DNA from: an uncultured Muribaculaceae bacterium
GTDB taxonomy: Bacteria; Bacteroidota; Bacteroidia; Bacteroidales; Muribaculaceae
Reading direction: 5' to 3'
Assembly: GCA_910588065.1 (NCBI GenBank)
Contig: CAJUPZ010000001.1
Span: forward strand, 130,064 to 194,063
Length of the DNA stretch: 64,000 bases
In this document: positions 19,551-26,964 of the stretch, piece after piece
Layout: the number at the start of each line of letters is the position of its first letter
How positions within the stretch are numbered: the first letter of the stretch is position 1
Notes under the pieces: generated by a model
What the model was told of the DNA's origin: nothing
The model's database searches: none
The model's input: the letters and a program-made list of their open reading frames with translations, nothing else
Translations under genes and position numbers: made by a program

Positions 19551-21167
19551 ATGAAGAAGCAACTTTTCGCCGCAACTGTCATGGCTTTGCCAACACTGAT
19601 GTTTGCCCAGACAGCTCTGGACGCATTCAACATATCACAGCCCGATTTCAGGGGCACCGCCCGTTTCATGTCCATGGGCGGAGCCTTCACAGCTCTCGGT
19701 GGCGACATATCAACGCTTAACCAGAATCCCGGTGGCATAGGGGTGTACCGCAGCAATGAAATCGGTGTAACCCTCGACCTCAATTTCGCAGGCTCAAAGT
19801 CGCTCACCCAGGGTTATCAGGAAACAAGAAACAAAACCCATTTCAATTGCAACAGCTTCGGCTATATCGGGGCAGTGTACACCGGCAGCGATATCATGCC
19901 ATACTTCAACTGGGGCGCATCATACTCGCGTTCGGCAAGCTTCGACCGTGCATATAAAGGAAAAATCGGCTCACTCAATGGCTCATGGTCAAACTATGTA
20001 GCATCATATACCAACGGCATACCTTCAGAAGACCTGACCGGAAACAACAATTTCAACCCCTATATTGACGGCTATGAGCCTTGGACAAGCATCCTTGCCT
20101 ACAACTCATATATAATCAACCCAATCGGCAATCTGTATAAAGGCCTGTGGGATGAAAACGGCGGTTCCGCCGGGCATGGCACTTTCGATGTGGTTGACAA
20201 AGGATATGTCGATGAATACTCGATCAACTTCGGCGGCAATTTCGATAACGTGGTTTTCTGGGGTCTCGGATTCGGAATAACAGATGTCGAATACCGCTCA
20301 TCAGTCTACTACACCGAAGACTTTGACCGGGCACTCATTCCTACTTTCTACGAAAACGGCGATTATAAGGAGCCGGGCAACGGTTCAGGCGGATTCGGCC
20401 TTGACAGCTGGAAGCACATCAGCGGCACCGGATTCAACTTCAAGTTCGGCCTCATAGTAAAGCCTATCAACGAGCTGCGTATCGGCCTCGCAGTCCACAC
20501 ACCCACATACTACAACCTCAAGCAGGAGGGCTGGGCTGCCATTGACTACGGCTACTCCTCCGGAGCAGAGGGTTATGTGGAAACCAACGACGGCTATACT
20601 GATTACTTCGAATGGAAACTGCGCTCCCCATGGCGTCTTATGGGTGGTATAAGCGGAGTAATAGGCAAAAGAGCCATCATCAGCGCCGATTACGAATACC
20701 GTCCCATGCAGAAAATGAATGTCAGAGACTCATACAGCAACGAGTACACCGATGTTAACGGCGATATAAACAACTACTACAAGGCTGTGAGCATCCTGCG
20801 CCTCGGAGCTGAATACCGTCTCAATCCAAACTGGAGCGTCCGTGCCGGATATCAGCTCCAGACATCCCCCAGCACAGATGTGGCTCTCGATGGAAGGACA
20901 ATGGTGTACACCTCCGGTCCTGACGACACTGAGACAACACCCTCATTCTCCTTTGACCGCGCAACACACTATATCTCATGCGGACTCGGCTACAGATACA
21001 AAAACTTCTATGTAGATGCCGCATATGTCAACAAACATCGTGAAAGCACCTGGCAGGCATATACAAACTGGAATCTCTCCTCGCCTTCAGAAGCGAAGTT
21101 TGCCCCGACATCCAAAATCACCGCGTCTGACAACCAGATTGTGATTTCCGCCGGATTCAAATTCTGA
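19551..21167 (+). CDS. OmpP1/FadL-like outer membrane transport protein
   Basis: 538 residues with signal peptide (MKKQLFAATVMALPTLMFAQ, cleaved after about 19). The N-terminus carries the FadL-type segment FRGTARFMSMGGAFTALGGD followed by STLNQNPGGIGVY, then aromatic-rich amphipathic strands to the C-terminal aromatic residue (final F after GFK). FadL barrels move hydrophobic compounds across the outer membrane. The substrate here is unknown. The ATG at 19551 is chosen over 19494 because it begins a proper signal peptide. Followed by a strong terminator. Confidence 0.87.
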   Translation: MKKQLFAATVMALPTLMFAQTALDAFNISQPDFRGTARFMSMGGAFTALGGDISTLNQNPGGIGVYRSNEIGVTLDLNFAGSKSLTQGYQETRNKTHFNCNSFGYIGAVYTGSDIMPYFNWGASYSRSASFDRAYKGKIGSLNGSWSNYVASYTNGIPSEDLTGNNNFNPYIDGYEPWTSILAYNSYIINPIGNLYKGLWDENGGSAGHGTFDVVDKGYVDEYSINFGGNFDNVVFWGLGFGITDVEYRSSVYYTEDFDRALIPTFYENGDYKEPGNGSGGFGLDSWKHISGTGFNFKFGLIVKPINELRIGLAVHTPTYYNLKQEGWAAIDYGYSSGAEGYVETNDGYTDYFEWKLRSPWRLMGGISGVIGKRAIISADYEYRPMQKMNVRDSYSNEYTDVNGDINNYYKAVSILRLGAEYRLNPNWSVRAGYQLQTSPSTDVALDGRTMVYTSGPDDTETTPSFSFDRATHYISCGLGYRYKNFYVDAAYVNKHRESTWQAYTNWNLSSPSEAKFAPTSKITASDNQIVISAGFKF

Positions 21168-21189
21168 CGCCACCTCATCTCTCATTTGC

Positions 21190-21228
21190 AGAGCTGCTTC
21201 CTCACACAGGGAGCGGCTCTCCTTTTTT
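21190..21228 (+). terminator. Rho-independent terminator of the FadL-like gene
   Basis: AGAGCTGCTTCC (21190-21201) pairs with GGGAGCGGCTCT (21209-21220), 12 pairs with two G-U, 7-base loop, followed by TTTTTT at 21223-21228. Confidence 0.88.
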
Positions 21229-21239
21229 AGAGCTGCTAA

Positions 21240-21401
21240 GAGTGTGTTTACTTTTGACTTATGTTAAGATTTATATTGGGCTTTCGAGTATGTTTTTAGA
21301 TTGAATGATGGAGTTATGGGGTTCCATAATGACTGAATTAAATCTAAAAAAAGGCCGGAAGTACCTATAAAGACTTCATAAAGTTAAAAGAAAACACACT
21401 C
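21240..21401. mobile_element. Miniature inverted-repeat element (MITE), IS5-like ends
   Basis: A 162-base element whose ends are inverted: GAGTGTGTTT at 21240 matches its complement ending at 21401, with 19 of the first 21 positions identical and weaker similarity beyond. Both sides are flanked by TAA (21237-21239 and 21402-21404), consistent with a 3-bp target duplication. The interior is also palindromic (TTTTAGATT/AATCTAAAA and TTATGG/CCATAA), so the whole unit folds into one long hairpin. It has no ORF, so it would need a transposase in trans. GAGTGTGTT ends and a TNA-type duplication resemble the IS5/IS1031 group. Confidence 0.7.
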
Positions 21402-21528
21402 TAATAACACTTAACATTAATTGTGGCCGTACCGCGCAAACCAAAATACTGCCCCTGAGGTTGTAACAGTGTAAACACACTCAACCCTGACGTTGCGTTG
21501 CCGCAGCATCATAACATCTTTTTCAACT

Positions 21529-22041
21529 ATGAACTCACAATTGTTTCAACAGAAATTACTTGATCTACAAGGCAACCTTCTCAATTTCGCGATAATGCTA
21601 ACAAACAATCGCGAAGATGCCAACGATTTGTTGCAGGACACAACCCTCAAGGCCCTTGACAATGAAGCCAAGTACACCGACAACACCAATTTCAAAGGCT
21701 GGGTGTTCACTATAATGCGAAATATCTTCATCAACAAGTACCGGCGCATGGTGCGCAGTGCAACCGTTGTCGACCGCTCCGAAGATCTCTATCAGATAAA
21801 TAATCCCCAGGCCACCGACGCCCAGCCCACTCCGGAGGACACCTATTCAGCCAACGAGATTGCACAGGCTATCAACTCGTTCAGCGATGACTACAGGGTG
21901 CCGTTCACAATGCACATCTCAGGCTACCATTACGCCGAGATTGCAAAGCACATGAATCTGCCGCTCGGCACTGTCAAGAGCCGCATTTACTACGCCCGAC
22001 AGTATCTGCAGATAAGGCTGCGCGACTATGATCCGAGGTAA
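21529..22041 (+). CDS. ECF-type RNA polymerase sigma factor (sigma-70 family)
   Basis: 170 residues with sigma region 2 at about 10-75 (NLLNFAIMLTNNREDANDLLQDT) and region 4 at about 110-165 (YHYAEIAKHMNLPLGTVKSRIYYAR), the minimal ECF layout. The ATG at 21529 is preferred over the in-frame TTG at 21493. No anti-sigma gene is next to it. It is preceded by a MITE and ends 6 bases from the convergent NfeD gene. Its regulon is unknown. Confidence 0.92.
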   Translation: MNSQLFQQKLLDLQGNLLNFAIMLTNNREDANDLLQDTTLKALDNEAKYTDNTNFKGWVFTIMRNIFINKYRRMVRSATVVDRSEDLYQINNPQATDAQPTPEDTYSANEIAQAINSFSDDYRVPFTMHISGYHYAEIAKHMNLPLGTVKSRIYYARQYLQIRLRDYDPR

Positions 22042-22047
22042 GCGCCG

Positions 22048-23403
22048 CTATCTCACATACAGCTGCGCGTTCTCGAATTTGCACACTGTCAGCCCGGTGC
22101 CGCTCTCTACAAAGCCTATCGTGCTCACCGCATCGTAGGTGTTGCCATCAACATCCACCTTGCCTCCCGGACGCATATCAGTCAGGGCGGTAGCCCGTTT
22201 GCCGACAAGCGAGGCAAGGCTTGTGTCAACGCCTATGTAGCCCTTGTCGATATCCTGGCACAGTGTCAGCTCCGAGCGGATGCCGATACCCTTGGGCGCG
22301 AACCGCGAACTGAGAAAAACGATAACTCCGGCCGCCGCAGCTACAGCGGCTACAAAGGTTATGAGTGCCTGACTCACAACCGAGGTGTCTATCCTGCCCG
22401 GCTCAAAGCTGAAATTCTCGATTAGCCCTATGAGGATGCTCGCGGCTATGCACACTATACCCGCTATGCCCGCAATGCCGAAACCCGGTATGACAAACAG
22501 TTCCAGAAGCAACAGCAGCAGCCCGATGAGAAAGATGAGTATAAGCCAGCTGCTCGCTATGCCGGTGAGATACATCGGCAGGAAGTAGAGCACTGCAGCC
22601 ATTATCGCAACTACAGACGGAAATCCCATTCCGGGTGTCTGGAGTTCAAAATATATACCGCCGATTATCAGCATTATAAGTATCCCCTGGATTGCAGGAT
22701 TGGTGAAAAAGCCCATGAGCGAGTCTACCCACGTTGGCTCGAACCGTTTTATGCGGAATTCTTCAACTCCGGCGCGGTTCAGAGCCTCGTCAATGCTCTC
22801 GGCAGTGCCGTCGGCATAGTGCCACTTGCAGGCCTCGCCGGCTGTGAAGGTCAGCACCCTCGTAGAGTCAATAAGCCCCGGAACACTCACCCTGGGGTCT
22901 ACCATAGCTTCGGCAATCAGAGGATCCCTGCGCCACCTGCCAAGCGAGTCCTTGCCATGGCTCTCTGCTGTAGCCCTCATCATCGCCCGCATATAGCTCT
23001 GGTATTTGTCAGGAGCCGCGCTGCCGTCGCTGCCGTTCACAACCGTCACCGCACCCATGGTGGCGTCTGTGCGCATATACACACTGTCGCAGGCAAGGGC
23101 TATCAGCGCGCCGGCAGATGCAGCGTTATTGTCTACAAAAGCTATCACCGGCTTGGGGTAGTGGAGCAGGGCGGTGCGTATGGAATCGGCGTGGAGAACC
23201 GACCCGCCGTAGGTGTTGAGATGCACAAGTATGATGTCGGCACCGGCGCGGTCCGCCTCGTCAAGTGCGCGGCGTGTATGCTGCCATGTCGTAGAGCCTA
23301 TTTCATCGTCAAGCGGCAGCAGATACACCAGTTTGGATTCCTGCGCGGAAGCCGCGGACAGAGTGAGCAAAATCACTGCGATAAAAGAGATGAGTCTATT
23401 CAT
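22048..23403 (-). CDS. NfeD-family membrane serine protease (ClpP-like domain plus NfeD)
   Basis: 451 residues: signal or anchor at 1-20, a ClpP-like periplasmic protease domain (about 24-215) with the AASAGALIAL segment carrying the candidate catalytic Ser, four or five membrane helices (about 235-365) and a C-terminal OB-fold NfeD domain (about 375-451). The long form is known to cleave hydrophobic C-terminal segments of stomatin-like partners. No stomatin/SPFH gene is in view. The start codon overlaps the end of the flippase gene by 8 bases, so the two are coupled. Confidence 0.9.
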   Translation of the reverse strand: MNRLISFIAVILLTLSAASAQESKLVYLLPLDDEIGSTTWQHTRRALDEADRAGADIILVHLNTYGGSVLHADSIRTALLHYPKPVIAFVDNNAASAGALIALACDSVYMRTDATMGAVTVVNGSDGSAAPDKYQSYMRAMMRATAESHGKDSLGRWRRDPLIAEAMVDPRVSVPGLIDSTRVLTFTAGEACKWHYADGTAESIDEALNRAGVEEFRIKRFEPTWVDSLMGFFTNPAIQGILIMLIIGGIYFELQTPGMGFPSVVAIMAAVLYFLPMYLTGIASSWLILIFLIGLLLLLLELFVIPGFGIAGIAGIVCIAASILIGLIENFSFEPGRIDTSVVSQALITFVAAVAAAAGVIVFLSSRFAPKGIGIRSELTLCQDIDKGYIGVDTSLASLVGKRATALTDMRPGGKVDVDGNTYDAVSTIGFVESGTGLTVCKFENAQLYVR

Positions 23404-24442
23404 TGTCGTGATGTTTTTTTATTTTCAATCCCTTGAGCCATGCCGGTACCATTACAGCTCCTATGCCAAGATACAGATAATAACTTATCAACCTCCAGAT
23501 GATTGCTATTATCAGCGCTATCCCCGCGCTGCCGAGCATATCTCCGTAGTAAGTGGTGAACAGCCATTCACTCACACCGCTTCCTCCGGGGGTCGGGCTT
23601 ACGGTGAGCAGTGTCCATACCACAAACTGCCTGCAAAACACCAGCAACTGGTCGCTCCACGGAGCAAATCCGAGAAAAATGGCGTTGACAACCAGAAAAC
23701 GGCTTATCCATGACAGAAAAGTGGCTCCGACAGCCTCCGCCCACCATCCGGCGGGACGATGCTTCAGATCCTTGCCGGTAACAGCCATATCCTCAGCTAT
23801 TTTTTCTACAGCGGAGCTCCAGCGGTGCAGCCATTTGAGTCTGAACAGCTTTACGAGCAAACCGCCGACAAACTCAGGTTTGATGAATATTCCGGTAAAA
23901 AGAATGATAGTCCAAATACATACAATGCCCCACACAATCCAGAACGCCCCTTTGAAGCCGAGGCTGAATGCCGTTTCTCCTCCATCTCCGAAGCCAAACA
24001 GCCGCGATGACGGTTCAAGAAGAAAAATTATCGGGCACAGAACAACAAAAAACAGTTCGTCAAGAAAAATTGTGGTCATTGTAAGGGCTGTGCCGCGACC
24101 TGCCTCTATGCCCTCGCGCTTCATGAACACCATACTCACCGCGCTGCCTCCGGCTGTGGAGGGTGTGATGGCCGACACAAATTCACACAGCATTGTCACC
24201 TTGAAACTCTGTTTCCAGTTCAGCCGCCGGTCACTCAGAGCCCTGAATCTCCATGCCAATCCGGTTTCGCGGCCGAGGGTAAACAAAAGTGCCAGAACCA
24301 CGCATCCGATGGTGCCCGTGCTCCAGTTGATTGAGCGCCAGGTGTCTATGTCGAAATCGCGCATCATCAGCCATGCAACGACTCCGATGCCTATAGCCAC
24401 AGGCAGCATCACTTTGAGCAGCAGTTTCACATGTTGATTCAT
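23396..24442 (-). CDS. Lysylphosphatidylglycerol synthase TM-region / flippase-like protein (UPF0104)
   Basis: About 348 residues with eight or so hydrophobic segments and the family features STAGGSAVSMVFM near residue 95 and PTPGGSGVSE near 280. Relatives move or modify isoprenoid- or lipid-linked substrates. The soluble transferase domain of MprF is absent, so a lipid flippase-like role is inferred. The ATG at 24442 (MNQHVKLLLK) is used. Upstream in-frame sequence up to 24556 runs through a terminator hairpin and is not credible. Operon with the NfeD protease. Confidence 0.82.
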   Translation of the reverse strand: MNQHVKLLLKVMLPVAIGIGVVAWLMMRDFDIDTWRSINWSTGTIGCVVLALLFTLGRETGLAWRFRALSDRRLNWKQSFKVTMLCEFVSAITPSTAGGSAVSMVFMKREGIEAGRGTALTMTTIFLDELFFVVLCPIIFLLEPSSRLFGFGDGGETAFSLGFKGAFWIVWGIVCIWTIILFTGIFIKPEFVGGLLVKLFRLKWLHRWSSAVEKIAEDMAVTGKDLKHRPAGWWAEAVGATFLSWISRFLVVNAIFLGFAPWSDQLLVFCRQFVVWTLLTVSPTPGGSGVSEWLFTTYYGDMLGSAGIALIIAIIWRLISYYLYLGIGAVMVPAWLKGLKIKKHHDNE

Positions 24443-24496
24443 ACGGTTGATAATATCAGGTTTCAAAGATACACACAAAAATGATGAAATGAAAGT

Positions 24497-24536
24497 AAAA
24501 AAATCAGCGGCCGGGCATTTTAGATGTCCCGGCCGC
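24497..24536 (-). terminator. Terminator reading leftwards, upstream of the flippase gene
   Basis: GCGGCCGGG (24507-24515) pairs with CCCGGCCGC (24528-24536). On the minus strand it is followed by seven T (A tract at 24497-24503). It lies only 55 bases before the flippase start, so it insulates that operon from the left-running transcript. Confidence 0.75.
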
Positions 24537-24757
24537 CGATTGTGTGTGTTTCGCAATGCTTAGAATCACAAAGCATTTACTGTATGTGTCTGGAATGATG
24601 CCATCTGTTGAAACTATCCGAGCCTTCGCATCGATGTTAATCGGGACAGGGTCGCATTTCGGCAATGCCATCGTTTACCAAACTTTGTCTCGCCGCCTTG
24701 CCTTTGCGGTAAGTTACCTATATAACAAACCGGCACCCTCTAAAGTTGACCGAAAAG
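24537..24757. other. Unassigned stretch between two leftward terminators
   Basis: About 220 bases between a terminator at 24758-24791 and another at 24497-24536. Open frames exist on both strands (for example plus 24544-24798, and a minus frame of about 55 codons running into the left hairpin), each looking mildly protein-like, but both run into terminator hairpins. A decayed gene or a small RNA ended by the left terminator are both possible. Confidence 0.35.
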
Positions 24758-24791
24758 AAAAAATGGACGTGCTGCTGTCTGCAACACGTCC
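24758..24791 (-). terminator. Terminator of the sigma/regulator operon
   Basis: GGACGTGCTGC (24765-24775) pairs with GCAACACGTCC (24781-24791), 11 positions with one A:C or G-U type mismatch depending on strand, 5-base loop. On the minus strand it is followed by a T-run (A tract 24758-24763). It lies 30 bases beyond the stop of the secreted-protein gene. Confidence 0.8.
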
Positions 24792-24821
24792 GTCTTAACC
24801 TGAGGAAAGTGAGAATGAGGT

Positions 24822-25256
24822 CTACTCTTTCTTATATTTAACCGTCTGCATCAAAACATTCTCGGCCTTGTTTGTGATAGGAACCCCGTAGAATATGCTC
24901 TGGTTGTTGGGATCTGTGGCTCCGGTAACCAGCACATAAGTAGTGCTTGCTTCGTCATCCGAAAATGAAATGTTCATAACATTGGCCCCGACCTTACTGA
25001 AAGAGGTGGAATTTGGCCTGTCTTTTTCAAAGGCATTTTTCACCTCCTGGATTTTGTTGTCAGGCACTCCTACAATCAGAGAGGTGCTTACCAGCTTTTT
25101 GGTCTGGGGATTTCGCTTTTCAGAGTACGATACATCGGCACTCTGTCCGTTTTCAAGACTTTTGGCTATAGCCGCAAGATTGCTCTGTGCATACGCACAC
25201 ATGGAGCAGGCAAGCATACTGACTGCGAGTGTCAGCGATTTCATAATCAGTTTCAT
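24822..25256 (-). CDS. Small secreted protein in a sigma-factor operon (DUF5024-like, tentative)
   Basis: 144 residues with a clear signal peptide (about 1-23, ending CAYAQ). The mature part mixes KKLVSTSLIVGV strands with FEKDRPNSTSFSKV. It resembles small secreted Bacteroides proteins (DUF5024 is the closest I recall, not verified). It is third in a minus-strand operon after an ECF sigma factor and a membrane regulator (13-base gap), which suggests it is a target or sensor of that system. Function unknown. Confidence 0.65.
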   Translation of the reverse strand: MKLIMKSLTLAVSMLACSMCAYAQSNLAAIAKSLENGQSADVSYSEKRNPQTKKLVSTSLIVGVPDNKIQEVKNAFEKDRPNSTSFSKVGANVMNISFSDDEASTTYVLVTGATDPNNQSIFYGVPITNKAENVLMQTVKYKKE

Positions 25257-25269
25257 TATTCAAAGTTAT

Positions 25270-25833
25270 TTAGTTGGAAAAGTTGTCGGTTGCATAATTT
25301 GCAAGTTCATAGTTGCCATAGCACCCTATCATTGCCTCGCGCATCACATCTTCGGCATCGGGCACCTTTATATCGCTAAGACGTATCATCTCATCGCAGA
25401 ATTGCTCGGATTTAAGTATTGTGGGCAGAATCTGGCGCAGATCGGTGATTTTCTTGCCATTGCGTATTATATAGCTGCCCTCGTATATTGCATACATATC
25501 TGTCTGATTTTCAGTAAATCCGGTAGGAATGCTCCCTACGGCAAGGGTAATTATGATGGCAAGGGCGGCGGCAAACGGAGCAAACACCTTTATTATATAA
25601 CCCGATACTACCGGTTTCTTTACCGGGGCATCCTCCTCAAGCTTCAGGTCGTTGTCGTACCACAGCATCATCTGTCTATACTCCTCAAGGTCTTCAGCCA
25701 CCGGCGATGAACGGTAATAGGCAAACAGACTCTCCTCCTCCGGCAGAGAGGTAGTGCCGTTGATAAAGGCCGTTGTCAATCTGCGGGCGTCGTCATCGCT
25801 CAATCGTGTGCTATTTTTAATTCTTGTCTTCAT
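25270..25833 (-). CDS. Single-pass membrane protein, candidate anti-sigma factor
   Basis: 187 residues: a cytoplasmic N-terminal part (about 1-85) with a helical RLTTAFINGTTSLPEEESLFAYYR-like segment typical of anti-sigma and zinc-finger-less regulators, one membrane helix (about 92-112), and an extracytoplasmic part of about 75 residues. It overlaps the sigma-factor stop by 4 bases (ATGA), the usual arrangement of sigma/anti-sigma pairs. No HxxxCxxC zinc motif is present. Assignment rests mainly on topology and context. The upstream ATG would lie inside the sigma gene. Confidence 0.62.
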   Translation of the reverse strand: MKTRIKNSTRLSDDDARRLTTAFINGTTSLPEEESLFAYYRSSPVAEDLEEYRQMMLWYDNDLKLEEDAPVKKPVVSGYIIKVFAPFAAALAIIITLAVGSIPTGFTENQTDMYAIYEGSYIIRNGKKITDLRQILPTILKSEQFCDEMIRLSDIKVPDAEDVMREAMIGCYGNYELANYATDNFSN

Positions 25834-26330
25834 TTCAGTGAACTTTGTTTGAATAAAACCATAACTTTCTGACGTGCGCGGCAAAGCATAGTGCGCACAT
25901 TGGCTTCCGTTGTGCATAGCACTTCGGCAATAGTGCCTATATCCATCCCCTCTACATGGCGCATCTTGAGCAGCAGTTGCTGGGGTTCAGGCAGGTAAGA
26001 CAGTATCTTGTCCGCCTCTTTTTTCTCCTCGTCAGCAAGAAGCATAGCGTCGGCAGAGGCATCTGTCATCAGCCGGGAGGCTGCGGTTTCGTCTAGCGGG
26101 TCGCATCCGCGTTTCTTCAGAATGTCAATGCAGCGGTTGCGGCATATTGTGATGGCCAGAGCCTCGGGCGACGAATACCTGTCAAGATTGTCGCGCATAC
26201 TCCACATCTTCAGGAGGGTATCCTGCGCAACATCCTCAGCATCCTCTCTGTTGCCGCACAGTTTTGTTGCGAATGCTACTATGCTTGAGCGGAGTATCTC
26301 GGCGTGATATGTGAATCGTTCCTTGTCCAT
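25830..26330 (-). CDS. ECF-type RNA polymerase sigma factor
   Basis: 166 residues from ATG 26330 (an in-frame GTG at 26336 would add two). Region 2 is at about 10-75 (LCGNREDAEDVAQDTLLKMW) and region 4 at about 105-160 (GMDIGTIAEVLCTTEANVRTMLCRARQ). It heads a three-gene operon. The promoter region has an ECF-like motif pair immediately before the start, suggesting autoregulation. Confidence 0.93.
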   Translation of the reverse strand: MDKERFTYHAEILRSSIVAFATKLCGNREDAEDVAQDTLLKMWSMRDNLDRYSSPEALAITICRNRCIDILKKRGCDPLDETAASRLMTDASADAMLLADEEKKEADKILSYLPEPQQLLLKMRHVEGMDIGTIAEVLCTTEANVRTMLCRARQKVMVLFKQSSLK

Positions 26331-26340
26331 ATTCACTTTG

Positions 26341-26368
26341 TAGACGAAAATACTGCTATTTTGTTACA
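26341..26368 (-). promoter_or_regulatory. ECF-type promoter, possible autoregulation of the sigma operon
   Basis: On the minus strand TGTAAC (26363-26368) and CGTCTA (26341-26346) are spaced by 16 bases, the pattern of ECF sigma promoters (AAC-type -35 with CGTC-type -10). The -10 is only about 10 bases from the ATG, giving a very short leader. Confidence 0.5.
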
Positions 26369-26383
26369 CACAAAACGATTTTT

Positions 26384-26414
26384 TTTGTTCTTAGGCATTT
26401 TGGGGCTAATTTTG
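26384..26414 (+). promoter_or_regulatory. Promoter of the TIGR04076-like gene
   Basis: TTTG (26384-26387), 19 bases, TAATTTTG (26407-26414). The ATG at 26425 follows 10 bases later. It lies back to back with the ECF-type promoter of the divergent sigma operon. Confidence 0.65.
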
Positions 26415-26424
26415 TAATGAAATT

Positions 26425-26826
26425 ATGGATAGACGGAATTTTTTGAAATTATCGCTTGCCGGCGTGGCGGCATGCTCTGTTCCCGCTGCTGCCGCTGCCG
26501 TGATGGAGATGCCGCAGGCCTTGGGCGCATGTCGCTGCCGAGTGTCGGTGGTGCGCCGCCACTGCTTTGCTGATTTGCAGAGCTGCTTCCTTGATGACCC
26601 GGAGGCAGGAGTGTGCCCCGTTGTGGCTGAGGATTTTCAGGAAGAATTTGTACTTGCAGGAAAGATGCCGCCCTCTCTTCAAAATAAGTTTTGCCCGAAG
26701 GCCTGGGACGCCATCGCTGCGGCTGTAGCGCAAACATTTTCATGCACTACCCACGTATCGCCTGCAATACTCGCTTCGTGCGGCGATCCAACACGCCCCG
26801 TTGTGTTCAAGATAGAGAAAATATGA
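26425..26826 (+). CDS. TIGR04076 family protein with twin-arginine-like leader
   Basis: 133 residues. The start MDRRNFLKLSLAGVAA is a classic Tat signal (RR-x-FLK) followed by a hydrophobic run to about residue 26. The rest matches the small Cys-containing TIGR04076 family: CFLDDPEAGVCPVV, then FVLAGKMPPSL, then FCPKAWDAI, ending PVVFKIEKI. That family is uncharacterised and often lies near redox enzymes. The conserved cysteines and a Tat leader suggest a folded, perhaps metal- or cofactor-binding, periplasmic protein. The leader is an unusual addition, since members I know of lack it. Confidence 0.7.
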   Translation: MDRRNFLKLSLAGVAACSVPAAAAAVMEMPQALGACRCRVSVVRRHCFADLQSCFLDDPEAGVCPVVAEDFQEEFVLAGKMPPSLQNKFCPKAWDAIAAAVAQTFSCTTHVSPAILASCGDPTRPVVFKIEKI

Positions 26827-26873
26827 CTCCATGCCCCCTTATATATAATAAGGTGTATATAATTGTGTGGAAA

Positions 26874-26907
26874 TTGGTTCATTATAAGAAAATAATAGCT
26901 AATTTTG
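26874..26907 (+). promoter_or_regulatory. Probable promoter of thrS-infC-rpmI-rplT
   Basis: TAATTTTG at 26900-26907 with an ATTG at 26874-26877 (22-base spacing, one mismatch in the -33 box). The ATG lies at 26965, leaving about a 50-base leader. Confidence 0.5.
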
Positions 26908-26964
26908 CAAAATGGATTTGAAAGCCAGCGCTTTTGAATATTATTGCGAATAATTATATAACAA

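Noticed and set aside
21462..21496. TGTAAC ... CGTTGC as an ECF promoter upstream of the sigma gene at 21529
   Set aside because: Spacing is 23 bases instead of about 16.
24544..24798. 84-codon plus-strand ORF
   Set aside because: It runs through a leftward terminator hairpin and has no promoter or recognisable family. The opposite strand is equally open.
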